Below, piece by piece: positions 1 to 8,263 of a DNA stretch of 64,000 nucleotides. The position numbers and the translations under genes are program-made. Source of the stretch: Candidatus Terasakiella magnetica (GTDB lineage: Bacteria; Pseudomonadota; Alphaproteobacteria; Rhodospirillales; Terasakiellaceae); NCBI RefSeq assembly GCF_900093605.1, contig NZ_FLYE01000001.1, positions 186,001 through 250,000 on the forward strand. Direction: 5' to 3'. The notes below the pieces were generated by a model. It worked only from the letters and a program-made list of their open reading frames with translations, had not been told where the DNA came from and did no database searches. The first letter of the stretch is position 1; each line of letters opens with the position of its first letter.

Positions 1-1
1 A

Positions 2-1588
2 TTGGATAATGCAACAACCTGTATCATGGTTGCAGATTCAGATCGCAAAGTCGTTTATATGAACCCTGCGGTTCAACATATGTTTGATGTTGCCGAAAAT
101 GATATTAAACAACGTCTTCCACATTTTGATGCGCATAATGTTTTGGGCCAATCTATTGATATTTATCACAAGAACCCACAACATCAGGCAGATTTGCTGG
201 CGAAGCTTGAGAATATCCATAAAACACGCATGGTCATGGGGCAACGTACCTTTGATTTAACGGCTGCGCCGGTTAAAGACCAAGAAGGTAAGCGTCTGGG
301 TAGTGTGGTTGAGTGGAAAGACATCACTGCTGAACTGCATGTTCAAGAAGAAGTTGATAATGTGGTGCGCGCCGTTGTGAATGGTGACTTTACACAGAGT
401 ATTTCACTTGATGGCAAAGAAGGCTTTATGGAAGCCCTTGGTCAAAGCATCAATGCCTTGAATGATACGGTTAGTGATGTATTTGGTGAAATCGCGGAGT
501 CGCTTTCATCACTTGCAAAAGGTGATTTGCAATATCAGATCACGAAAGATTACTCAGGTACTTACGAGACCTTGAAACAGGATACAAATCAGACCTCTAC
601 ACGCCTAAAAGGTATCGTAGGTGATATTCTGGTTTCCTCTAATGAGATCACAAGTGCTTCGAAAGAAATTTCTTCAGGCTCAATTGATCTTTCTCAACGC
701 ACAGAGACGCAAGCTTCCAGCCTTGAAGAGACAGCGGCTTCTATGGAGCAGATGTCAACAACGGTTAAGCAAAATGCAGATAACGCTCAACAAGCCAATG
801 TGCTTGCCATTAAGGCACGCGATGTGGCTGAAGAAGGCGGCTCTGTTGTTGAACAAGCCGTTGAAGCCATGTCTTCAATTGAAGGATCCTCGCAGAAGGT
901 CTCGGATATTATCGGGGTGATTGATGAAATTGCTTTCCAAACCAACTTGTTGGCCTTGAACGCAGCTGTTGAAGCTGCGCGGGCTGGTGATGCTGGTAAA
1001 GGCTTTGCGGTTGTTGCCTCTGAGGTGAGAACGCTTGCTCAACGTAGTAGTGAAGCTGCCAAAGATATCAAGAGCCTCATTCTTGATAGTAATCAGCAGG
1101 TCCGCGAAGGTGTGAAACTTGTTGGTGAAACAGGTGGATCGCTTGAAAATATCGTAGACAGCATTAAACGTGTTGCTGATATCGTATCTGAGATTGCGGC
1201 AGCCAGCCAAGAACAGGCTTCTGGCGTTGGTGAAATCAATGCTGCGATTACCCAGATGGATGAAATGACCCAGCAAAATGCGGCATTGGTTGAAGAAAGT
1301 TCTGCAAGTGCGCGTTCACTTGAAGAACAGTCTGAAAAAATGATGCAGCTGATGTCTTATTTCGATATCGGGAAAGATAAAATCAATATTGCAACGCCAG
1401 TTTCTGCAATTGAGGCGCCACAGCCACAAGCAATTGCACAAATACCACAAAGCAGTATTGAAACAGATGTAGATGATTTTGAAGACGATTTTGATGATTA
1501 CGCTCCAGAAGATTCAGGATCTGTTTCAAATGATGCTCCACGTGCAGGGGCAGATGTAAAGGCAGATGCTGATTGGGAAGAGTTTTAA
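2..1588 (+). CDS. Soluble PAS-containing methyl-accepting chemotaxis protein (5' partial)
   Basis: The reading frame is open at the left edge, so the true start lies outside the window. About 528 residues are visible. A PAS domain covers roughly residues 5-110. A HAMP-like linker region follows (about 115-205), then a long coiled-coil signalling domain whose hairpin tip carries the conserved [19 protein letters not shown] segment near residues 313-335. No membrane segment is visible in this part, so the receptor may be cytoplasmic unless one lies upstream. The protein ends in DWEEF, matching the xWxxF tether that binds CheR/CheB in enteric receptors (family knowledge). The cheR gene starts 12 bp downstream, which fits a methylated receptor in a chemotaxis operon. 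An acidic, proline-containing linker (about 460-523) joins the signalling domain to the tether. Confidence 0.95.
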   Translation: MDNATTCIMVADSDRKVVYMNPAVQHMFDVAENDIKQRLPHFDAHNVLGQSIDIYHKNPQHQADLLAKLENIHKTRMVMGQRTFDLTAAPVKDQEGKRLGSVVEWKDITAELHVQEEVDNVVRAVVNGDFTQSISLDGKEGFMEALGQSINALNDTVSDVFGEIAESLSSLAKGDLQYQITKDYSGTYETLKQDTNQTSTRLKGIVGDILVSSNEITSASKEISSGSIDLSQRTETQASSLEETAASMEQMSTTVKQNADNAQQANVLAIKARDVAEEGGSVVEQAVEAMSSIEGSSQKVSDIIGVIDEIAFQTNLLALNAAVEAARAGDAGKGFAVVASEVRTLAQRSSEAAKDIKSLILDSNQQVREGVKLVGETGGSLENIVDSIKRVADIVSEIAAASQEQASGVGEINAAITQMDEMTQQNAALVEESSASARSLEEQSEKMMQLMSYFDIGKDKINIATPVSAIEAPQPQAIAQIPQSSIETDVDDFEDDFDDYAPEDSGSVSNDAPRAGADVKADADWEEF

Positions 1589-1600
1589 GGGTTCTTTTCA

Positions 1601-2536
1601 ATGATTGATAAGAAGATAAAGTTGGTGAAAAAATCGAAAGGGGACACTGTGACAAATGCAAAACCAAAAGTTCGTTTTGTCATGAAACCGCGTGAGCAAT
1701 CACGTGAGTTCCCTTTTTCTGATAGTGACTTTGCCACTTTATCTGACCTTATTCACATGCGGACCGGCATTATCATGAAAGAGCATAAGAAGAATATGGT
1801 CTATAGCCGTTTGGCCAGACGTCTTCGTGCCCTTAATATCCAGTCATTTTCAGACTATTTGCATTACCTTGCAGGCTCTAAGGGTGATCAGGAAATTGGT
1901 TATCTTATCAATGCAATTACAACGAACCTGACAAAGTTTTTCCGCGAAAATCACCATTTCGAACATTTAGAAAATCAGGTTTTCCCAGAAGCTATTCATA
2001 ATATCAAAGCAGGTCGGCAAAAACGCATTCGCGTGTGGTCTGCGGGTTGTTCTTCTGGTGAAGAGCCCTATAGTATTTCAATGGTGTTGGATAAGGCCCT
2101 TAAGCAACATAACGCTAAAGATATTGATGCAAAGATATTGGCGACTGACCTTGATACAAATATGTTAGATTTCGGTCGCAATGGTCATTACAAAAAGAAC
2201 TCCGTAGAGAGTCTCGATGAAGAATATTTACGATATTTCAGGGAGGGTGAAGGCCAACCTGAAACATATCAAATATCAAATAGATTACGACGCTATATTT
2301 CTTTCAAACAGTTAAATCTCATTGGTAAATGGCCTGTGAAAGGGCCTTTTGATGCGATTTTCTGCCGTAATGTCATGATCTATTTTGATAATAAAACAAA
2401 AATGGAAATTACACGTAAATTCGCAGATCTATTAAGACCCGGGGGATGGTTATTTATAGGTCACTCAGAAACAATTCTTGATACTGATGGGCGTCTCGAT
2501 CTTTATGGTCGCACTGTCTATCAGCGTGTGAATTGA
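1601..2536 (+). CDS. cheR: Chemotaxis protein methyltransferase CheR
   Basis: CheR transfers methyl groups from S-adenosylmethionine to glutamates of chemoreceptors. The protein has the N-terminal CheR helical domain (about 45-110, with TNLTKFFREN) and a Rossmann methyltransferase domain. The SAM-binding loop reads VWSAGCSSGEEPYS, followed by ILATDLDTNML and FCRNVMIYF, and the protein closes with the family's GHSE segment. The ATG at 1601 has a modest AGGG upstream. An in-frame GTG at 1649, preceded by AGGGGACACT, would give a 295-residue protein closer to the usual length, so the start is uncertain. It sits between an MCP with a CheR tether and cheD, as expected for an adaptation operon. Confidence 0.96.
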   Translation: MIDKKIKLVKKSKGDTVTNAKPKVRFVMKPREQSREFPFSDSDFATLSDLIHMRTGIIMKEHKKNMVYSRLARRLRALNIQSFSDYLHYLAGSKGDQEIGYLINAITTNLTKFFRENHHFEHLENQVFPEAIHNIKAGRQKRIRVWSAGCSSGEEPYSISMVLDKALKQHNAKDIDAKILATDLDTNMLDFGRNGHYKKNSVESLDEEYLRYFREGEGQPETYQISNRLRRYISFKQLNLIGKWPVKGPFDAIFCRNVMIYFDNKTKMEITRKFADLLRPGGWLFIGHSETILDTDGRLDLYGRTVYQRVN

Positions 2537-2556
2537 CGCGGTAGGGGAACGTTTAT

Positions 2557-3183
2557 ATGGCTGATAGCTCATTATACTCAATGGATGGCCCCTCAGGCCA
2601 ACAGGCACCCAGACGATATTGGGACCCTAGCTTCAAGCATTTTGCGGTTAAGGTTGCTCCGGGCGCGCATTATGTCACAACCAATAAAGAAGAAATGATT
2701 GTCACCACATTGGGTTCGTGCATTGCCGCATGTGTGCGCGATACCGAGTTGGGTGTTGGTGGTATTAACCACTTTATGCTGCCAGAAAGTGATTCTGGTA
2801 ACTGGGGTGGGGTGAGTGCTTCTATGCGTTATGGTAACTACGCAATGGAAGTGCTGATCAATGATGTTTTACGCATGGGCGGTGCGCGAAACCGTCTTGA
2901 AATTAAGCTTTTTGGTGGGGCAAACGTAATTACAGCCTCCACCCTAATCGGTACAAAGAATATCGAATTTGTTGAAACATACTTACGTATTGAACATATG
3001 GCGGTTTCTGCACAGCATTTGGGGGGTGAACAAGGTCGTCGAATTGTTTATTTCCCAGCGACGGGTAAGGTCAAAATGAAGCTGTTAGACAAGCATGATA
3101 ACGAAGTGGTTGTGGCAGAAGAACAAGTCTTCAAATCTAAAATCGAGAAGAGCGAGATCGAAGGTTCTATCGAACTGTTCTAG
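2557..3183 (+). CDS. cheD: Chemoreceptor glutamine deamidase CheD
   Basis: CheD deamidates specific glutamines of chemoreceptors. The family's catalytic cysteine and histidine are visible as LGSC (C55) and GGINHF (H72), and the conserved FGGANV segment lies downstream. At 208 residues it is longer than the typical 160-170 because of an N-terminal extension (about 35 residues) and a C-terminal tail. The tail ends in SIELF, nearly the same as the end (DIELF) of the CheZ-like protein two genes downstream. It lies 20 bp after cheR and 21 bp before cheB, so the genes are very probably co-transcribed. Confidence 0.95.
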   Translation: MADSSLYSMDGPSGQQAPRRYWDPSFKHFAVKVAPGAHYVTTNKEEMIVTTLGSCIAACVRDTELGVGGINHFMLPESDSGNWGGVSASMRYGNYAMEVLINDVLRMGGARNRLEIKLFGGANVITASTLIGTKNIEFVETYLRIEHMAVSAQHLGGEQGRRIVYFPATGKVKMKLLDKHDNEVVVAEEQVFKSKIEKSEIEGSIELF

Positions 3184-3204
3184 TGAGAAGGTAATAATAA
3201 TAAT

Positions 3205-4272
3205 ATGGCGCAGAAGATTAAAGTTTTGATTGTGGACGATAGTGCCCTGATCCGTCAGATGTTGACGAGTATCTTGAGCAACGATCCTGCAATTGAAGTG
3301 GTTGGGGCAGCACCTGACGCGTTAAAAGCGCGTGAGATGATTAAGCGTTTGAACCCGGATGTGGTTACGCTTGATATTGAAATGCCAAAAATGAATGGCA
3401 TTGATTTTCTGCGTAAAATCATGACATTACGCCCAATGCCCGTGGTGATGATTTCGACTTTGACCCAAAATGGGGCTAATATCACGCTACAGGCCTTGGA
3501 AATTGGTGCAGTTGATTTTGTTGCCAAACCACAACAAGATGTTCAGCGCAACCTTGAAGATAAAGCCAAGGAAATTACTGATAAGGTTAAGGCTGCTGCT
3601 GGTGCGCGCATTCGTCCCCTTGAGGAAATTGATAGTGACCATGCTGCCCAAAATAAAGTCGCCCCACTTGTTAACAGTGGTGGAGATAAGAATATCGTTG
3701 TTTTTGGTGCCTCAACAGGTGGGGTAGAAGCGATAAGAACTGTTTTATCGCGCTTACCAAGTAATATGCCACCGATTTTCATCGTTCAGCATATGCCTAA
3801 ACAATTTACAACAACCTTTGCAAAACGTTTAGATAAGCTTTGTGCAATGGATGTCCATGAGGCTGAAGACTATATGGTTGCGAAAGCGGGGCATGTTTAT
3901 CTCGCACCTGGTGATAAGCATTTACGCGTTGCGCGCAGTAAAGGTGAGTTAGTTTGTCGCTTGGTTGATGGCAATCCGGTTAGTGGTCACATCCCATCGG
4001 TTGATGTCTTGTTTGACTCGGTTTGCCATGTCAGCCCAACTGAAACGATTGGTGTGATGTTGAGCGGTATGGGCCGTGATGGCGCAGAATCCATGTTGAA
4101 GTTAAAACAGGCTGGTGCTTATAACGTTGGTCAGGATGAAGCATCCTGTGTTGTTTATGGAATGCCAAAGGCAGCTTTTGAACGTGGCGCTGTTCATAAG
4201 CAGGTTGATATTAAGAAAATTGCAGATGAATTAATTTCATTATGCGATAGTAATGGGGAAGCCAGTGAGTAA
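3205..4272 (+). CDS. cheB: Chemotaxis response regulator and protein-glutamate methylesterase CheB
   Basis: CheB removes methyl groups from receptors when its receiver domain is phosphorylated by CheA. The receiver covers residues 1-125 with the acidic pair D11/D12, phosphoacceptor D57 (TLDIEMPKMNG) and the later lysine in VAKP. The methylesterase domain (about 165-350) shows the catalytic triad regions GASTGG (Ser), VQHMP (His) and MGRDG (Asp). Its 355 residues are normal for the family. The stop codon overlaps the start of the next gene, indicating translational coupling. Confidence 0.97.
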   Translation: MAQKIKVLIVDDSALIRQMLTSILSNDPAIEVVGAAPDALKAREMIKRLNPDVVTLDIEMPKMNGIDFLRKIMTLRPMPVVMISTLTQNGANITLQALEIGAVDFVAKPQQDVQRNLEDKAKEITDKVKAAAGARIRPLEEIDSDHAAQNKVAPLVNSGGDKNIVVFGASTGGVEAIRTVLSRLPSNMPPIFIVQHMPKQFTTTFAKRLDKLCAMDVHEAEDYMVAKAGHVYLAPGDKHLRVARSKGELVCRLVDGNPVSGHIPSVDVLFDSVCHVSPTETIGVMLSGMGRDGAESMLKLKQAGAYNVGQDEASCVVYGMPKAAFERGAVHKQVDIKKIADELISLCDSNGEASE

Positions 4273-5206
4273 TTCTGAACATAATAATTATGAAGAAGCA
4301 TTGGAACACTGGTTACGCTTATCAGCAGCCCAGCGTCATGGCTTAACAGCACTTGCCAAAGAAGTTGAAACAGCCTCTGAATTGGTTGAAACCAGTGTTG
4401 AAAAGCTCAGTGATCGTTTCATGAATTTGGCTTTTGTTGCAGGAAATCAGTCTGAACAAATTAATGTCTTTGCCAAAGAAGCAACGACAATAAAATTTGA
4501 TGGTAAGATTGTCCCCCTAACGACAGTCCTTAACGCGCTTGATGATAACCTTAATACAAGTTTGAACAAGATCATTGACCTCTCAGAAGGCGCAGAAAGC
4601 CTTTCTGATGTTCTTGAAGGTGTTGATGGTACTTTAAAGGCTGAATTTGCAAAACAGGAAAATGGTCAAGCTATAGACACAAGTGTTCTAAATAATGTGT
4701 GCAGTGATCTGGATAAGGTGAAACAAGCGATAAAAGAGGTTGCTTCAATTGATGTCGTTCATAAAGTTCAGATTAAAGAACAGTTTAAAGACCTGATTGA
4801 ATATGTAGTTAAGCAGAGCAATGGTATTGAAGAGGTTCTGACCAAATCACAAGCAGACTCTTCTGAACTTTCAAAAGGGATTGCTGACATTGTGATGCGC
4901 ATGCAATTTCAGGACCGAACAAGCCAACGACTTTCCCATATTAGTGCAACACTTAATGTCATTGTCGAAATGTTGGTTGAGATGGAAAAAACATCTTCTC
5001 CCTCATTGGGGAAAGATTTTGTTATCGAGCCGGATAAAGCCTGGATTGAAAATATGATATCGGGTTTCCACCTTGGCGAAATGCGAGAGCGTTTTGTAAA
5101 ACATACTTTATTTGATGATGGTGAAGATATCTACGACGAACAGGCCTCAGGCGGTGACCTACAGGTAGAACATGCCGAGTCTTCAGACGATATTGAGTTG
5201 TTTTAG
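4265..5206 (+). CDS. CheZ/CheT-like chemotaxis protein with a DxxxQ phosphatase motif
   Basis: The protein is mostly helical and Gln/Glu/Ser rich. Its best clue is FQDRTSQRL around residues 215-223 (counting from the GTG at 4265), where D217 and Q221 have the same spacing as the catalytic Asp and Gln of CheZ, whose local motif is FQDLTGQ. CheT of Sinorhizobium meliloti is another chemotaxis phosphatase described with a DxxxQ motif (from memory). The C-terminal DDIELF resembles the acidic-hydrophobic tail with which CheZ binds CheY. A dephosphorylating role toward CheY, CheB or CheA is therefore inferred. I choose the GTG at 4265 because GGGGA sits five bases upstream; an ATG at 4253 in the same frame lacks a Shine-Dalgarno sequence. 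The gene overlaps cheB by 8 bp. Confidence 0.65.
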   Translation: MSNSEHNNYEEALEHWLRLSAAQRHGLTALAKEVETASELVETSVEKLSDRFMNLAFVAGNQSEQINVFAKEATTIKFDGKIVPLTTVLNALDDNLNTSLNKIIDLSEGAESLSDVLEGVDGTLKAEFAKQENGQAIDTSVLNNVCSDLDKVKQAIKEVASIDVVHKVQIKEQFKDLIEYVVKQSNGIEEVLTKSQADSSELSKGIADIVMRMQFQDRTSQRLSHISATLNVIVEMLVEMEKTSSPSLGKDFVIEPDKAWIENMISGFHLGEMRERFVKHTLFDDGEDIYDEQASGGDLQVEHAESSDDIELF

Positions 5207-5305
5207 GCATAATTACAGTCATTTATGAAAAAAAATGCGCTTGCTAATTGAATAGACATATTAATCTGTGTTAAAAATTACCCAAACGGGAAGGAAGTAA
5301 AGAAT

Positions 5306-6493
5306 ATGGATGAAGCCGTAAAATTTTCAGAGATAGCGGATTGCAAAATCCTGATTGTCGATGATGTTGCGGTATTGCGTACGCTGATTCAGACATGTCT
5401 GATGAAAGCTGGTTATACAAACATTCATGTTGCTGAAAGTGGCGACATTGCACTGCAGATGCTTGATGACCTGAACCCGGACCTTTTGATCCTTGATATT
5501 GTTATGCCAGGGACAGATGGGTTTGAGGTTTGTCGCCGTATTTGTAAAAGTGAAACACATTCCCAGCTTTCTATTCTGATCCAAACAGGTATGGAAGCCA
5601 CGCAGGAACGCGCAGAAGTTTTTGAGGTCGGGGCAAATGACCTGATTTCTAAACCTATTAACGTTTATGAGCTCGTTGCACGTGTTAAACTGCAATTGCA
5701 AAACGTGGTGCTGCAAAGAAAAGAAAAAGCCTATCAGGCTCGAATGGAGCAGGAGCTTCATTCCGCACGTATCATTCAGGAAAGTCTGCTGCCAACAGAT
5801 GAAATGATTGAGGCTGTCCACAATAATATGCAGCTGCAAGTTCAGAACCATTGGAAAGCTTCGTCTGAGCTCGGTGGCGATTTGTGGGGCATGCAGCAAA
5901 TTGATGAAAATCGCCTTGGTTTCTTTATTATTGATTTTTCCGGCCATGGGGTTGTTTCTGCCTTAAATACCTTCCGTTTGCATACATTGATCAACGAGAG
6001 CGGTCTCGATTGGGGTGACCCAAAAGCATGTTTGCAGGTGGTAAATGCCCATTTGGCAAAAGTTTTGTCCGTAGAACAATTTGCAACATTGTTCTGGGCT
6101 GTCATTGATGAAAAAGAAAATACACTAACGTATGCCTCTGCCGCTGCACCGCCTGTTCTGGTTGGAACTAATGGTGATGTGCCGGGCATTCACTTCATTG
6201 ATACGGCAGGTTTGCCTGTTGGGATTGTTGGTGATTATCAATATGATAATCAGGTCATTGATTTCCCTGAAGATAGTTTTGTCTTTGTCTATTCTGATGC
6301 GTTGATCGAATCACCGGACATTGAAGGAAAAATGTGGGAAGAAGAGGGCTTAATGCTGCGTACGAAAAAGTATGCTGTTGAAGGCTATGATCAGATTTTG
6401 CCAAAACTGCTGACAGAGTTTTTGAAAGTCTCAGTACCACCAATTCCTGATGATTTGACAACAGTCTGCTTTATCCGCCCCAAGAGCGAATAG
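5306..6493 (+). CDS. Response regulator with SpoIIE/PP2C-type serine phosphatase output (RsbU-like)
   Basis: An N-terminal receiver domain (about 10-130) has the phosphoacceptor aspartate in LLILDIVMPGTDG and the lysine in ISKP. A short coiled coil follows (about 140-170, containing QEELHSARIIQESLLP-like residues), typical of regulators that activate SpoIIE phosphatases. The C-terminal phosphatase domain shows GGDLWG, the metal-binding IDFSGHG, YSDALIES and DDLTTV. Family members dephosphorylate STAS-domain anti-anti-sigma factors. No STAS protein is encoded in this window, but the gene directly downstream on the opposite strand encodes an anti-sigma-like HATPase, so a partner-switching pair is likely. 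A 99-bp gap separates it from the chemotaxis genes. Confidence 0.93.
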   Translation: MDEAVKFSEIADCKILIVDDVAVLRTLIQTCLMKAGYTNIHVAESGDIALQMLDDLNPDLLILDIVMPGTDGFEVCRRICKSETHSQLSILIQTGMEATQERAEVFEVGANDLISKPINVYELVARVKLQLQNVVLQRKEKAYQARMEQELHSARIIQESLLPTDEMIEAVHNNMQLQVQNHWKASSELGGDLWGMQQIDENRLGFFIIDFSGHGVVSALNTFRLHTLINESGLDWGDPKACLQVVNAHLAKVLSVEQFATLFWAVIDEKENTLTYASAAAPPVLVGTNGDVPGIHFIDTAGLPVGIVGDYQYDNQVIDFPEDSFVFVYSDALIESPDIEGKMWEEEGLMLRTKKYAVEGYDQILPKLLTEFLKVSVPPIPDDLTTVCFIRPKSE

Positions 6494-6520
6494 AATTTTC
6501 GATAGATAAATTTAATTGAA

Positions 6521-7405
6521 TTAAAGGGTAATCGTCGCAGTAACTTGATTACCCTTTTCATTATAGGAGAGCTTGTTAAAGCCCATGGCAATAGCAATAG
6601 CAATGCCGCGGCCATGTTTACTGGTGAATTTATCTGGGTCACTATCAATAAACTTATGCCAATCAAAGCCATTTCCATGGTCACGAATGACGATGTCGAT
6701 ATGGTCTTCCTGACGATCAAATACAACTTCGACAAAACGATTTTTATATTTGTCATCGCTTAAGCGTTTTGTAATTTCATCATCCCATTTTCCTGTCTCC
6801 AGAAGTTGGGATTTTTCTGTATATGAAATTTCAAGGTTTCCATGTTCAATTGCATTAACGAGCAATTCTGAAAGACCAAGAGAAACAGCTGAAGGATCAG
6901 GACATGCAAGTGATAGCATTGTTGTTAAGGCTTCTGCTTGTTGCAGAGTCTTCAGCGTGAAATCACCTGATTTAATGAGGCCGATGGCTGATGTTCTTGA
7001 GCTAACTTCACCCAGCAGAGATTGATATCTGCGAAAATCTGATTTTCCCGCCTCAATCGTATGAGCAAGCATATGTTCATGAAGGGGCAGGGGCAGAATA
7101 TGAAAAAATAACTGACGCGCTATTTCTGATTTGTCCCTTGTTTCATTCACAAGCCCAATGATAGGGATGTACTTGCCATGGTCTTTTCTTTTTAAAACGC
7201 GTAGCTTGCGCTCAAAATCAAAAAGCTCTGTTGGAATATCACAGATGATTGTGGAAATATTGTTTTCTTTTTCGAGCAAAAGAGGTTCACAGTCATCAAG
7301 ACTATTGACGAATCTTGTCTTGATCGTTTCACCATCAAGGCTGGAAACAATTTGATTATGGAAATCAGAGTTGTCACTCACCACAAGAGTAAGTAAGTCA
7401 TCCAT
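6521..7405 (-). CDS. Pseudo-receiver fused to an anti-sigma-type HATPase (RsbW-like)
   Basis: Residues 1-120 resemble a receiver: D56 lies in ICDIPTE at the phosphoacceptor site and IPIIGLV matches the fourth strand. However, the conserved Lys-Pro is replaced (ILPLP), so signalling by phosphorylation is doubtful. The C-terminal half is a GHKL ATPase with an N box (ELLVNAIEHGN), a G1 box (DHGNGFDW) and a G2 box (KHGRGIAIA), but no HisKA domain, as in RsbW/SpoIIAB kinases. Its start has a good Shine-Dalgarno sequence (AGAGGAA). It faces the SpoIIE phosphatase gene with 27 bp between the stops. A partner-switching role is inferred. Confidence 0.85.
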   Translation of the reverse strand: MDDLLTLVVSDNSDFHNQIVSSLDGETIKTRFVNSLDDCEPLLLEKENNISTIICDIPTELFDFERKLRVLKRKDHGKYIPIIGLVNETRDKSEIARQLFFHILPLPLHEHMLAHTIEAGKSDFRRYQSLLGEVSSRTSAIGLIKSGDFTLKTLQQAEALTTMLSLACPDPSAVSLGLSELLVNAIEHGNLEISYTEKSQLLETGKWDDEITKRLSDDKYKNRFVEVVFDRQEDHIDIVIRDHGNGFDWHKFIDSDPDKFTSKHGRGIAIAIAMGFNKLSYNEKGNQVTATITL

Positions 7406-7626
7406 TTATCGAATTCCTCTAGCCAAAAAAACACTTCATCGTATCACTAACCTTAATCTGCATCATCAGAAAATGAACATCAACATATTTTAGTCTGAAT
7501 AAGCCTTTTTTCCATCATATCTTGTTGTTAATGGCTTCTGATCGTGTTTAAATTCATCAAACAAGTCAGAAAAAAACTGGTGTCAGATTTTATTTAAAGT
7601 CTGTTCGCTGAAATATAAGGTGTTCT
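7406..7626. promoter_or_regulatory. Divergent intergenic region between the HATPase gene and the MCP-tip gene
   Basis: This 221-bp AT-rich gap separates two divergently transcribed genes and must hold promoters for both. I do not see a clear sigma-70 pair, a sigma-54 site or a strong inverted repeat. The right gene has AAGGTG six bases before its ATG; the left gene has AGAGGAA. Confidence 0.4.
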
Positions 7627-8238
7627 ATGGCTGCCGATTTTGAATTACGTACGACTTTTTTTATAACAGCAGTTGCTGTTTCTGCCCGCTTAAGTGCCGT
7701 GTTAAAAGAAGCCAAAAATATTTCCCTTGAGGCAATGAATGCGAAAGCACTTGTTGCACGTGCAGGGGAAAATGTACGTACCTTTAAACCGATTACAGAT
7801 TATATGGTTGAACTCGCAAATGATACCATTAACCTTGTTGAGGATATCAACCGCGAAGCTTTGCTTATTTCACGCTCTTCTTTGACAGCTTTGCGGGGTA
7901 ATGAAGCTGTAAATCATTTTAATCGCGCCAAGATCAAGTCAGCAGGTGCCTTATATAGTGATAGTTATGAATTTGCTTCTCAAGAAGCTGAAAAAGACTT
8001 ACAGCAATTCCAGCATGATCTTTTGAAAAATACCCGCCGACTGCATGAGCTTCTTGAAGAAATTGAATCGCGCATGCTGGCTGCAAATGTGGTGACTTCA
8101 ACGTCACGGCTTGAAGCAGCAACGGTTTCGACTGTTTATCGCGCCAATTTTGAAGCGATTGTGGGTAAGTTTGAAAGTGCTGCAAAAAATATTCGCTCTA
8201 CGGTTCGGGAATGCCGTAAAGTTCTTAATGTCCGATAA
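7627..8238 (+). CDS. Small helical protein with a chemoreceptor hairpin-tip-like segment
   Basis: This 203-residue protein has no membrane segment or signal peptide and is predicted by eye to be almost all helix. Residues 38-64 align without gaps to the hairpin tip of methyl-accepting chemotaxis proteins: MNAKALVARAGE matches [12 protein letters not shown], and the following R51, F53 and L63-A64 match at the same spacing. This tip contacts CheA, CheW and neighbouring receptors in classical MCPs. A long amphipathic C-terminal region (about 110-200) could form a coiled coil. No sensor, HAMP or methylation bundle is present. It is the first gene of a probable operon with the di-iron protein (25-bp gap) and a CheY-like receiver. 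I cannot assign an established family; an adaptor or minimal receptor is inferred. Confidence 0.6.
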   Translation: MAADFELRTTFFITAVAVSARLSAVLKEAKNISLEAMNAKALVARAGENVRTFKPITDYMVELANDTINLVEDINREALLISRSSLTALRGNEAVNHFNRAKIKSAGALYSDSYEFASQEAEKDLQQFQHDLLKNTRRLHELLEEIESRMLAANVVTSTSRLEAATVSTVYRANFEAIVGKFESAAKNIRSTVRECRKVLNVR

Positions 8239-8263
8239 ATTAGTGATTTAAGGTCCTGTTATA

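Noticed and set aside
875-1276. 133-residue minus-strand frame inside the MCP
   Set aside because: Antisense of the conserved MCP signalling region, with no codon bias or start signal.
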